DNA from: Comamonas sp. KCTC 72670
GTDB taxonomy: Bacteria; Myxococcota; Myxococcia; Myxococcales; Myxococcaceae
Reading direction: 5' to 3'
DNA length: 64,000 bases
Assembly (NCBI GenBank): GCA_014656495.1
Contig: BNCN01000012.1
Span: 1-64,000 of the forward strand
Shown here: piece by piece, positions 38,501 to 46,000 of the stretch
Layout: each line of letters opens with the position of its first letter
Numbering within the stretch: position 1 is the first letter of the stretch
The notes under the pieces: generated by a model
What the model was told of the DNA's origin: nothing
Seen by the model: only the letters and a program-made list of their open reading frames with translations
Databases searched by the model: none
Position numbers and translations under genes: made by a program

Positions 38501-39052
38501 CCCGGTGGCCCCACGCACCTCCACGTCGGGCACCAACGCGAGCGCGCCCACGGCCGCGGACAGGAGCCCGGGGACCTGCACGGACGGCGTGGAGGAGAAG
38601 CCGTAGAGGCGCACGTCGTAAAGGTAGACGGCGAGCCGCTCCCCATCCGCGTCGAACGCCACCTTGAACGTGAAGGGCGTGCGCTCCGGCGCGGGCAGCC
38701 GGCCCTGGCCTTCGAGGTAGCCAGGGCGGAAGTGAAGCCGGAGCTCCTCGATGCCCGCCAGACGCCCGGCCAGCTCGGCCACCCGGCGCGTCACCAGGTC
38801 CGCGTCGACGGACAGCTCGAGGAAGCCGAAGAGCAGCTTCTTGCGCTGGTAGCGCGTGGCGCCGGCGCTGACGTTGAAGGGGAAGCTGACGTCCGGAATC
38901 TGCAGCGCGAAGTCGGAGACGCGCAGGCCCGGCAGGACTTCCAGCGCCGGGAAGCCCACGAACGCCCTGCGGTCCAGCAGGCGCAGTTCGGGGGCGGCGG
39001 CGCGCGCATCGAGCGCCGTGGCGGGCTTGGGAGAATCGCTTTCGGTGGCCAT
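29501..39052 (-). CDS. Giant TPR protein (3183 residues)
   Basis: One uninterrupted frame of 3183 residues. ATG 39052 (MATESDSPKPA) is used; the open frame upstream is low-quality sequence over the divergent promoter region. Residues about 30-250 are beta-rich with no TPR (LRLLDRRAFVGFPALEVLPG ... RKKLLFGFLELSVDADLV ... FTFKVAFDADGERLAVYLYD), resembling a lipid-binding LmeA/DUF2993-like domain (inference). The remainder is dozens of TPR-like helix pairs (for example AEALEKAAALQEAPGKRAAAWAEAGELYRGKLQQPEKAERLLLLALE). The last 200 residues break the repeat pattern. No signal peptide or membrane segment is evident. It is divergent from a Ser/Thr kinase gene whose product may regulate it. A large scaffold is likely. 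Confidence 0.93.
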   Translation of the reverse strand: MATESDSPKPATALDARAAAPELRLLDRRAFVGFPALEVLPGLRVSDFALQIPDVSFPFNVSAGATRYQRKKLLFGFLELSVDADLVTRRVAELAGRLAGIEELRLHFRPGYLEGQGRLPAPERTPFTFKVAFDADGERLAVYLYDVRLYGFSSTPSVQVPGLLSAAVGALALVPDVEVRGATGFSTRVLPALCQLAAVSRGYKMPMLDTARLSAAEVSSTGLRLRFSAGGLPPPSPPDEELLLALEGARAFADAEGLIAQGRLAEARQAYLQAGDAQDAHPFAAERLLSLMVADPQAHDLALDVAATLQRRRDRSPAALWGEAVVRERRGEGARAAERYLALCALARRTSEEAAAFFAAEAAARCSRDTAPQVAVKALHELLGLKPDHLPSLKALARASDQARDRAGAVRAYRRLAALARDPAEAADAHVHLARLCAQTEDDIAGARLHCEAALRLAPDHPDALLLLGELCHRGGEHLRALKALDRLREVAMGRHELDRVGHADLMAGRVWDEGLKQPENALLRFREAVSLLPGEPEPLFAAARVAEGLGRLQEALAGYQQALELAGPAPRSEGVRHAAHASHHALARLYRTRLGDPARAREHLESALALDPRDAVALEELIPYFRATGRSQELAEALEKAAALQEAPGKRAAAWAEAGELYRGKLQQPEKAERLLLLALEADGDHRAALESLLALAEARRDGALLTRCLSSLARMSTDLKERAQKYRRLAVAARDLAFDLDLAVHALQEVLRAEPDDLPALGELCALQRKRADMAGLADALEVRARVAEAQGDKRLAAAALRELAGVLEARLGRVGDALVALEKAARLAPDAAVLLDLADLSLRCERPEHARRALETLLSTLPRTAAPEKLADVRSRLGRACEMLGDREGAIAAYAQAFPLRRLDDALSARLEALYTEAGESQALAELWASRAQALMGADRAEEAAPLFLQSARALLERDEKAAALMRLTAALEASPEGPLAAEVLESLAELELERGEKLEAARLYARRAALVPEARAGAKLLFRASLLAAGTSREEAFLADALERDATFAPARQRRGELRLPTDARAALEDFEAVLALPPADSDAPRETERVALTRKAATAAVRASRTDAARRLLAEYCARAPEDLEARVELASLHRKAGAREALADLLVELWPRLAGEPRRAARRELAELSLGLGRANTAVDALRSLRLEEPHDTWAAQALLDLLPPPGTGTPEEESERLELLSTLVAAASGEARAELLARRAVLHRAAGRVASARDDFSEAAKGSRRPASLLLALTELARETGDEAAELEVWRRAVSADANLATRARERLLSLASLLVEKDERVLAREALSAAIGLEPPAAERCDAFFVLAELARRDGRPDDEAAALAEAALQGPTPRRVEALLARATLLESGGRLEDAGQSLESALALAPRHVQATTALQRVLRAREDWAALAELLSTEAPHVPPSEAAALYAELAGLYLDRLAQPVPAEAALRQALRLAPSDAAVRRRLVSLVAERGELREAAALLETAAESATPQDAALLLREGAGYAHGAHDLDRALKLARKAHALVPAQGAELASLAELLYLRGAVIEALPLQDALASAADFRGAPEAAETTWLRLAELAEQAGESKRAVAAYRKLLVERPLCEPAVLRLAALLEKDDPRGAFEVRVTHAHALAPSEDTVRRLVELAARAREVLADAGVAASLLSRAASMASEPLPLRRRLAALHRETGRTVELLAELRQVASLSLQAGAQEDALAAYQEEARLAVDLGRADDALRALADARDLLEAQGQHAEAAACERYRAKLLRDVKLDPAAAEAALERAFALAVDLGTAKLGAALAERRDDAAAEALWLERALPLLEEGREAATVLLRLARLHLGVLSDVEKAEALLRSALHKDRALTEAEGLLEKLLEDDGRLGELAAWYEECAEGEPDTERRAELFLRAAVLYRDRAGRPDAAAAAFIAARAARPDDLELTAQAAELLHEVKRHADAAEFDAVLLEADPFREPVFGRHLAFLEEAEDHQALAELMLRRAQRQEAVAAAESYLAAARAFRAAGARERALLCEDQAFELSPASAEAFERVRERAAGDVRRLAELLSQRAAALSAQDALPLLRERATRLLDAGEALLAAEAFDEYLAMAGDDVDALSARAELAAKGGGPVAARPYDRRLLDVGGDALPVPVRTRTWLRLGHASLGSGAFHDAADAFEAVVSLEPEGERGQEALSLLAEVHSRTGNAPGLYRASLQLARKAEDTATAEVLYRRAADLFDDPKDAIDALLPLARLRPADASVIDRAVAGLHALGRHGDLLDVYAAGAEAAGGRRAAELLLAAASVASSSLADEDAAWTLTQRAAEAAPEDLTALQALVEGLRQRSEPTRLLEALERWVPRVEDADEAAVLRLELAGLARDAGREEVAREALESVAARGASGAGYADALEALEPLLKDAPARRAEVQVARAELTSGRERQALLLSAARGFEAAGQLPDALKAAKDAAAVEPDVDAALRVAHLHRASGDTPRAARALLQAARLAAPEERPPLLLEAAGLWEKAGEHGEALEVFERIAAEAPDMLAPSELAERFGRLGAFTRALEVGFAPAMAAGELTDALAMAAQAGDTARTREALWALAALADADPAHAAALADGLRAEQDAEGLLELAGLSAARDAAFAGTLRDEVLRSASAPVLPRLRALEELAPEPGFAARLTLLLPGLEQLPEALAEAVLAHVQAQPVTVRVEALAMAAEGWPARRKALLRERHGLELELGRFEACVRTLSQLVEVEPDAGARAVLHLERGELLLSPLEQLPEARAAFEQALVEDPAQLHSLRHLLSLVDLVEEPAVFVSLVERVEQAAGGESTDLYRERLADAYEALGMVGDAAAQLERLPETDDRLARRARLAEERGLTGEALRLRERLTNEPAVLEAILRGYLDAQLVSPAARLAARLFDAGTLSSEVTRLAVEHLSAVPEGVALAARIWPSLLREHPLDVDGWTLYAESLRALNRTEDSQRADGIGAALSSSDAAAPQSSVSALPAIPAGFEHPVPPGAVPVTAERLPRLAAALRPILSSLGAGAMQLLVDPVGGVEAYLARGDVLVLGAGALSCFGASELSYLCALALALGEDGVQLARPGPVKGLDAAAVVAFRAVPASLAAGRVLARLDAVVRGGDPAQVDVGEVLARGDTFRALALCVLDGV

Positions 39053-39155
39053 CGCGGGAGCAGGGACGTTAGCACGGGGGCCAAGCCCTCGAAATTTCTG
39101 GCAAACCCCCGCTTGTGGGGCAAGCAACGAGACGTGATGGCTGCCTGCCCCCGGC

Positions 39156-41699
39156 GTGAAGGAACGGGCTGCGCCCCGCGGCGAAGTCGGACAAGATGCG
39201 CCCCGCGTGTTGGCCCCTGACTCCCTTGTCCTCGACGGTCGCTTCCGGGTTCTCCGTCCGCTGGGCTCAGGCGGCATGGGAGAGGTCTACCTGGGTGAAC
39301 AGGTCTCCCTGGGCCGCAAGGTGGCCATCAAGGTCCTGCACCACGACCTCCACGCCCAGGCCGGCATGGCGGAGCGCTTCAAGCGCGAGGCCCGCCTCCT
39401 CTCCGCCGTCGAGCACCCCGCCGTGGTGCGCATCGTCGACTTTGGTGAGTCCGGCGACCACGCCTGCCTCGTCATGGAGTTCGTCGAGGGTGAGAGCTTG
39501 TACGACGTCCTCACCCCCGGCCCCATGGCCCCCGGCCGCGGGCTGCCGCTGCTTCAGCAGTTGGCGGAGGGACTGGCCGCCATCCACGACAAGGGCATCA
39601 TCCACCGCGACCTGAAGCCGGAGAACGTCTTCATCTCCAAGAGCGCCCGGGGCGAGCAGGCCCGGCTCCTGGACTTCGGCATCGCCCGGCTGGTGGAGCC
39701 GGACGCCTCCAGCAGCGTCAGCCAGGTGGGCGTGGTGCTGGGGACGCCCGAATACCTTTCACCGGAGCAGGCCGTGGGCGCGAAGGTGGACACGCGCAGC
39801 GACCTGTACTCCTTCGGCGTGCTGATCTACCGCGTGCTGTCCGGGCGGCTGCCCTTCGACGGCCCCCTGCCGAGAAACTTCCTCTCGCAGCACGCCTCCG
39901 CCGCGCCGCTCCCGCTGGACCGCGCGGCCCCCACGTTGTCGCGCTATGTGGGCCTGCTGTCGCTGGTGATGCGCCTGTTGGAGAAGGACCCCAGCAAGCG
40001 CCCCCAGAGCGCGCACGAGCTGGCGGACGCGTTGGCCGCGGCGCACTCGGCCCTCTCCGCCTTCACCCCGGGCCTGGGCACGCCCGCCTATGCCCCGCCG
40101 CCGGGAAATGGCGCCACGCCCTCCTCCGGCACCTCGGTGTTCGGCCTGGGGAGCCCCACGGGAGGCACCCCGGGCCCGACGGGCACGGCGGCCTTCGCGG
40201 GCAACGCCCCCGCGCCCCAGGCGAGCAGTGGCACCGCCGCGTTCGGCGTGGCCTCCAGCGGCGCGCCCGCGAACGCCATGCCCATGGCCGCCGCGCCGCG
40301 GACGGGGACGGCGTCCTTCGGGATGAGGGTCTCCGGCAGCATGGCCGCGTTGACGGGCGGCGGCGCGCCCGTGGTGAAGCCGCAGAACCTCACGGTGATG
40401 CTCACCGACATCCAGGGCTTCACCGAGCGCACCAGTCGCCAGACGCATGAAGAGAACGCGCGGATGCTGGAGACGCATGACCGGCTGCTGATGCCCCTGG
40501 TGAAGGAGCACGACGGCCGGCTCGTCCAGAAGCGCGGTGACGCGTTGCTGGTGGTGTTCCGCTCCCCCACCGCGGGCGTGCTGTGTGGCATGGCCATGCA
40601 GGACCGCCTGTGGCGCCACAACCAGACGGTGCCAGAGGTGGACCGCCTCAACGTGCGCGTCTGTCTGCACGCGGGCGAGGTGCTCGCCACCGCCGACACG
40701 GTGATGGGCGAGCCCATGGAGGTCGTCGAGACGGTGGAGCACGTCGCCAGCGCGGGCGAGGTCACCTTCACCGAGGCGGTGAACCTGGCGCGCAACCGCG
40801 CCGAGGTCGTCGCCGAGCCCTGCGGCACCATCACCCTGCCCGGCCGCGAGGAGCAGCTCCAGCTCTACCGCTGCCAGCGCGCCTCGGAGGGCCCTCCCTT
40901 CGGCGACCGCTTCGCCTCGCAGAGCGGACGGGGGAGCGCGCTCGCGCCCCTGCTGACGCGGCTCAAAGCCGTGAAGGTCCCCGAGGGCGCCGTCACGCTC
41001 CTGCGCACCCGCAAGCGCGAAGCCATGATGGTCGCCGGCGCGGTGGTGCTGCTGGCGGGTGGCGCCGCGTGGCTGGGCCAGCGGAGCAACCCGGGCACCC
41101 GGGCCTTCTCCCTGCTCCAAGAGGGCAAGCTGGACGAAGCCCTGGTGCTGCTGGACGGGGCGACGGCGGAGGAGAAGGAGCTGCCCGCCGTGCGCCGCGC
41201 GCGCGTGGCCGCGCATCACCTCAAGGGCCACCACATCAGCGAGCGGTCCGCCCTCAACAACCTGAGGGACGACGAAGTCGGGGACGTGGAGGAGCTGATT
41301 CTCGACGGGCTCGCGGAGGACTACGGCAAGGAGCCGCTCAACGTCCTGGAGCGGGCCATGGCGCGGCTCCCGAAGGCGCGCATGCGCGCCCGTTACGAGG
41401 ACCTGGCCGAAGCGCCCTACTCGCCGCGCCAGTGGGGCGCGCTGCGCTACCTGGAGTTCGCCAAGGCCGCGGACGGCGTGAACCTGGTCCGCGCCTACAG
41501 CGAGTCCCTCAACGCCCCGGACTGCGGCATCCGCACCCTGGCCGCCAACCGGCTCGCGGGGCTGGGAGATGCGGATGCCATCGCCGCCCTGGAGCGCGTC
41601 ACCGCGCTGCCCAAGGAGAAGGGCGTGTTCGGGGGCAAGGACTGCGGCCACGAGGCCGCGGCCAGCGCCATCAAGTCGCTCAAGAAGAAGCGCGACTGA
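39156..41699 (+). CDS. Ser/Thr protein kinase fused to a class III cyclase-like domain
   Basis: An 847-residue fusion. Residues about 28-300 are a complete eukaryote-like kinase: GSGGMGEVYLG, AIKVLHH, HRDLKPEN, DFGIAR and GTPEYLSPEQ. A Pro/Gly/Ala-rich linker follows (300-405). Residues about 412-570 are a class III nucleotide-cyclase fold with both metal Asp positions (LTDIQGFTERTS and RGDALLVVF). The Asn and Arg of the active-site helix are replaced (MGEPMEVVETVE). A single membrane segment (AMMVAGAVVLLAGGAAW, about 624-640) and a helical C-terminus complete it. GTG 39156 is the only start giving the N-terminus. It is divergent from the giant TPR gene. Confidence 0.95.
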   Translation: MKERAAPRGEVGQDAPRVLAPDSLVLDGRFRVLRPLGSGGMGEVYLGEQVSLGRKVAIKVLHHDLHAQAGMAERFKREARLLSAVEHPAVVRIVDFGESGDHACLVMEFVEGESLYDVLTPGPMAPGRGLPLLQQLAEGLAAIHDKGIIHRDLKPENVFISKSARGEQARLLDFGIARLVEPDASSSVSQVGVVLGTPEYLSPEQAVGAKVDTRSDLYSFGVLIYRVLSGRLPFDGPLPRNFLSQHASAAPLPLDRAAPTLSRYVGLLSLVMRLLEKDPSKRPQSAHELADALAAAHSALSAFTPGLGTPAYAPPPGNGATPSSGTSVFGLGSPTGGTPGPTGTAAFAGNAPAPQASSGTAAFGVASSGAPANAMPMAAAPRTGTASFGMRVSGSMAALTGGGAPVVKPQNLTVMLTDIQGFTERTSRQTHEENARMLETHDRLLMPLVKEHDGRLVQKRGDALLVVFRSPTAGVLCGMAMQDRLWRHNQTVPEVDRLNVRVCLHAGEVLATADTVMGEPMEVVETVEHVASAGEVTFTEAVNLARNRAEVVAEPCGTITLPGREEQLQLYRCQRASEGPPFGDRFASQSGRGSALAPLLTRLKAVKVPEGAVTLLRTRKREAMMVAGAVVLLAGGAAWLGQRSNPGTRAFSLLQEGKLDEALVLLDGATAEEKELPAVRRARVAAHHLKGHHISERSALNNLRDDEVGDVEELILDGLAEDYGKEPLNVLERAMARLPKARMRARYEDLAEAPYSPRQWGALRYLEFAKAADGVNLVRAYSESLNAPDCGIRTLAANRLAGLGDADAIAALERVTALPKEKGVFGGKDCGHEAAASAIKSLKKKRD

Positions 41700-41720
41700 C
41701 GCTCCCCGCGCGGCGCCTCC

Positions 41721-42110
41721 TCAGTCGTGGTGCCGCGCGTGGCCCTTCTTCTTGCCGCGCCCCTTGTGCCGGTCGTCATCCCAGTCGTCCCGGCGCGCCT
41801 TCACCTTCTCGTCCACCCGGAGGAGGCTGCGCGAGTACGCGTCGAAGTCGAGGTGCAGGTGCCCCTTCGCGTTGCGCGTGGACGCGTGGAACTTCACCCG
41901 CCACACGTCACGCCCCTTGCGGTCGGCGTCTTTCAAGCGGCACTCGTAGCCACGCGCGCGGCACTGGCTGAAGCCCAGGTTCACCGCTTCTCTGTGAGTC
42001 ATGGCCGTGGGACGTGGCTGCTGCCTCGGCGGGGGGTTGCGCGAGTGCACGACACAACCCGGAGCCAGCAGCAGACAGCCGATAAAGAGGGCAAGTCGCA
42101 TGCGGCCCAT
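41721..42110 (-). CDS. Small PepSY-like lipoprotein
   Basis: A 129-residue lipoprotein. ATG 42110 is followed by LALFIGCLLLAPGC, a signal peptide with lipobox. The mature part contains SQCRARGYECRLKDA and a PepSY-like stretch, WRVKFHASTRNAKGHLHLDFDAYSRSLL. It ends in an extremely charged tail (RRDDWDDDRHKGRGKKKGHARHHD). PepSY-like modules often inhibit proteases or bind peptides; the assignment here is tentative. It is the last of three minus-strand genes and converges with the kinase gene, 21 bases away. Confidence 0.75.
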   Translation of the reverse strand: MGRMRLALFIGCLLLAPGCVVHSRNPPPRQQPRPTAMTHREAVNLGFSQCRARGYECRLKDADRKGRDVWRVKFHASTRNAKGHLHLDFDAYSRSLLRVDEKVKARRDDWDDDRHKGRGKKKGHARHHD

Positions 42111-42168
42111 GACGCAACAGCGTGCCGCATCTTCAAAGCCACGCAGCGTGCGGGCGTTCACTGGAAAG

Positions 42169-43008
42169 TTACAGCTTCTCCGGTGATGCGAAGGCCGCGA
42201 ACAGCTCTCCCGCGAGATACGCACGCGAGCCCTTCGCCGCGGGGCGGATGAAGTCGTTCACCACGGGCCCACCCTGCTCCAACTGGTGCCGAGCGGGGAA
42301 CGACAGGTTCAGCCGTCCCCGCGCCACGCCCTTGCCGCCCCGGTGGATGAAGGTGACGGTGCCGTGGGAGTCCACGCCCTCCACCACCCCGATGTGCGTC
42401 ATCCCATCATTGCGGCGACCATCGCGGTTGCGGTCGTACGTCTCGCGGAAGAAGACGAGGTCTCCCGGACGCGGCGGCTGGTGATGGACGGAGCCCACCT
42501 CCACCGCGCGGCGGAAGATGGCGGAGACGGCGTTCTCTCCCGACAGGAAGCCGTGCGCTACCAGGTCGATGCCCGCGGAGCGGTACGCCAGCCGCACGAA
42601 ACCGGAGCAGTCATCCGGCACCGCGCGGCTGACCTTGCGCAGCGACCGCATGCCCACCAGTTGCGTGGAGCGCTGCACGATGGAGCGCCCCATCTGCGAC
42701 GGCGTGAGCAGCACGTCCCAGAACCGGCCGGACGTGCTCGCCGGGCCCGTCACCTGCTCGGCGGCGCGCAGCGTGGCCTCGATGACACCCGCCGTCACCC
42801 ACCGGGGCTCCACCGCGACTGGCGGCGCCCCGAGCTCCACCGCCGTCACCGGCACCGTGTCCACGCGGGCCGCGGGCGCGCTCACCGTCACGGCCTCCTC
42901 GCTCACGGCGGGCTCCGGAGCGCGCGTCTTCACGGTGGCGCACCCCACGAGCGCGCAGAGGGGCATGACGGACAGCAGTCGGAGGCGGAGCGGCATGAGG
43001 GGCCGCAT
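42169..43008 (-). CDS. NlpC/P60-family cell-wall hydrolase lipoprotein
   Basis: A 279-residue lipoprotein (signal RLLSVMPLCALVGC). The C-terminal half is an NlpC/P60 cysteine peptidase: Cys in PDDCSGFVRLAY, a beta hairpin PPRPGDLVFFRETYD, and His in MTHIGVVEGV, which supply the Cys-His core of peptidoglycan endopeptidases. A second His/Asn-type residue follows in TVTFIHRGG. The N-terminal 120 residues are low in motifs and may position the enzyme. It would cleave peptide cross-links in the periplasm. It starts 41 bases after the stop of the giant membrane protein gene. Confidence 0.92.
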   Translation of the reverse strand: MRPLMPLRLRLLSVMPLCALVGCATVKTRAPEPAVSEEAVTVSAPAARVDTVPVTAVELGAPPVAVEPRWVTAGVIEATLRAAEQVTGPASTSGRFWDVLLTPSQMGRSIVQRSTQLVGMRSLRKVSRAVPDDCSGFVRLAYRSAGIDLVAHGFLSGENAVSAIFRRAVEVGSVHHQPPRPGDLVFFRETYDRNRDGRRNDGMTHIGVVEGVDSHGTVTFIHRGGKGVARGRLNLSFPARHQLEQGGPVVNDFIRPAAKGSRAYLAGELFAAFASPEKL

Positions 43009-43049
43009 TCAAAACCACCTCTTGGGCCGTCCGCCAAGAACTGTCGGTA

Positions 43050-46000
43050 TCACCCCTCCCAGGTCGCGAGCAGCTCGCGCACCCGTGCATACCTGTGAAG
43101 CAGGGTGGCGCGATGAGCACTGAGCATCACCATGGAACCAATGACCATGAGTCCCAGGATGAACAGAGACGCTGCGGCGATGCGGTGGTCCCGCATGCCG
43201 AAGCGCACCAGGTTGGCGGCGATGCACGTCACCAGGAAGCCGGTGCCCAGATACACGTAGGAGCGGATGCGCAGCGCGATGCCGAACGCCACGCCCACCA
43301 CGCACAAGAAGACACAGAGCAACATGGCGCTGCCATCGCTGAACATGAGCGGCTTCCACGCCCCCGCCACGTAGATGACCGTGACGGCCAACGCCCGCAG
43401 CCGCGCGTAGGTGTCCGCATCGATGGAGCCCCGGAACACGCGCAGCAGCGCGAGCAACGAGAGCCCCGCGGGGATGACGTAGAACTGCGCCTCGCCCGAA
43501 CCGGTCCACTGCCACACCAGGAGCAGCGCCACGTTGAAGGCCACCACGGACACCAGCGACGCCAGACCGCGGCGCGCCGGATGTGACGCCAGCGCGGCGA
43601 AGTGCGCGGCATGCCCCACCAGCAGCGCCGCCGCATCCAGCGGGTCCCTCCAGGGCGCGGAGAGCAGCCCTGCCAGCGGGAAGAGATAGGCGCCCAGCAC
43701 GGCGGGGCCGCGGAAGCACGCCAGGGTGCTGCCCTCGCGTTGCACGAAGAAGTAGAGCCCCGTGAACAGCGCACCGCCCACCAGGGCCGCCAGGCTGTCC
43801 CCCGCCACCAGCGTCGCGCCCATCCCCAACATCCGGACGGAGAGGTACCCCAACGCGAGCACGCCCTGGGCCAGATAGGCGAACGCCGCGTCCTTCTCCA
43901 CCGCCGCGCGGCGCACCAGCGCGATGAGCAGCACGCCCAGTGACACGCTCGCGACGAGCCCCTCACGCAGCGCGCCCAGGGACGCATCCACGAGCGCCAG
44001 GCCCGTCACCACCTCGAGGAGCGCCACCACCGTGAAGCCAAAGCCCACGGCCTTGCGCTGCGTGGGACTCGCCACGAAGAGCGCGAGCGCGGCCAGCAGC
44101 GCGCTGCCCGCGCCGAAGTACGGCAGCAGGAACGCCGCGCCCCGGCCGCTGGAGAACACCACCCCCAGGTGAATCAGCACCCCATGCACGGCGACGAGCG
44201 AGGCCAACCACCCCAGGAGCTCCCGCTCCCGGCGCCGGTACACCACCGCCCACGTCGCCCCCACCGCGAAGAGGAGGGACAGCGGCATTCCCACGTGCCC
44301 CAGCTCCCGAATGGCCGTGAGCGACAGCAGCGACAAGCCCCAGCCACCGTGGTGCAGCGAGGCGCCCACGCGGACCTCCCGCGTGTCCAGCCACATGCCC
44401 AGCAGGCAGAGGGCCAGCCCGACGCCACCGAGAATCGCGGGCAACCACAGCGGGTCCACGGCCGCGACGAGCGTCATCCCCAACAAGCCGGTGGCCACGT
44501 TGGCCATCCACCGCTCGCGCGCCACCATCAGCAGACAGGCCGTGGCCACGCCAACCAGCGCCGCTGGCAGCGAGAGAGACCCCGTCCACGACGTCAGCAC
44601 GCGCTGCACCAACAGCGCGCCCAGGGCGCCAGCGCCGCCCACCCACAGCGGCTCGCTCCAGGTGTCTTCGAGCGGAGGCAACACCTTCGCGAAGGCCCGG
44701 GTGAGCCCGCGCTGGATGGCGCCCACCTGACACACGGCGGCCAGGGCCGCGGCCCCCAGCGCCACGATGAAGCTCGACAGCCCGTCCCCATCCCGACGGA
44801 ACAGGAGGTCCTCCAGGCCCACCGCGCCCATGGGCGCCAGCGCCAGCGCCAGCACCCAGACCGCGGGCGCGAGCAGCCACCGGTGCGACAGCAGGAACGC
44901 GGAGAGCGCCAGCACGCCAGCCAACACCCCCAGGTTCGCGGGGGTGGGAGCATCCATGACGGTCAGCACCGCCATGACCAGCGCCGTGGCGACAGAAGCA
45001 AGCCGCAGGGCCGCGTCCCGCCCGCTGCGGAAGAAGGCCCAAACGCGCGCTGGCCAGTGGCTCTCCGCGATGGCCACCGCGAGCAACAAGGCCATGGCAA
45101 CGGACCGGGCCACCGGGAACGGAAGCAGCGCCAGCGCGGCGCCGCACACCCGGATGAAAGGCAGAGGCCCCGGCATCAGCGCCACGGACGCCGTCAGCAC
45201 GTACAGCGGCGTGCGGTCCACGGCCGAGCTGAGCGCCAGGACGACCATGGCCACCGTCACCGCGGCGAGCCAGCCCTGCATCCACAACGACAGCGCGTTG
45301 CGGGGCGCCTCCTCCCGCGAGCGGAGCAGCAGCGAGGCCACGACGGGGACGTGCGCCACGGCGCGCACCAGCACCAGTGCCAGCAGGGGCAGCGCCTGGA
45401 CCCAGCCGGGCAGCGCGCCGCCCACCACGACGATGCCCACGAACGAATAGGGCACGACGAGCGCGGCGAGGAAGGGGAGCCGCGTGGCGCGCGTCCAGAG
45501 CAGGGGCAGCGCGCCCGTCCCCGCGAGCAGCAGCGGCAGCGGCGCGTCGTCCCACTTCACCACCGCCATTCCGAGGACCCCGGCGGCGCACAGCGACGCG
45601 GCCAGCGCGAAGCGCTCACCGCCCGCGCCGACACGCGCCACGGAGGGGACCTCCTCCAGCACGGCCAGGAGGCTCAGCACCGCCGCGAGTCCCAGCAGGG
45701 CCACGCCGCCCGAGGCCGACAGCGCGCAGACGGCATAGAACGCGGCCACGACGACGCTCACCGTCGCGGGCAAGGCGCGGGCGGTGAGGAGCGCCGCGAG
45801 CGCCGCCCCCAGCAAGAGCGGCGTGTGCCCCACCGACGCCGAACCGAGCAGGGCCGTCGGCGGGAGAACGAGCGCGATGAGCGCCGCCACCGTGGTGTTG
45901 ATGTTCCGGCCTCCCCGCGCCGCGATGACGGAGGCCCCCAGCGCCCAGCAGCAGAACAGCACCACGGACAGCTCCGGAGACATCCAGCCACCCCACGGCG

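Noticed and set aside
39098-39118. TGGCAAACCCCCGCTT resembling a sigma-54 promoter before the kinase gene
   Set aside because: The GC element is one base too close to the GG element for a good sigma-54 site, and the gap is only about 100 bases; not counted.
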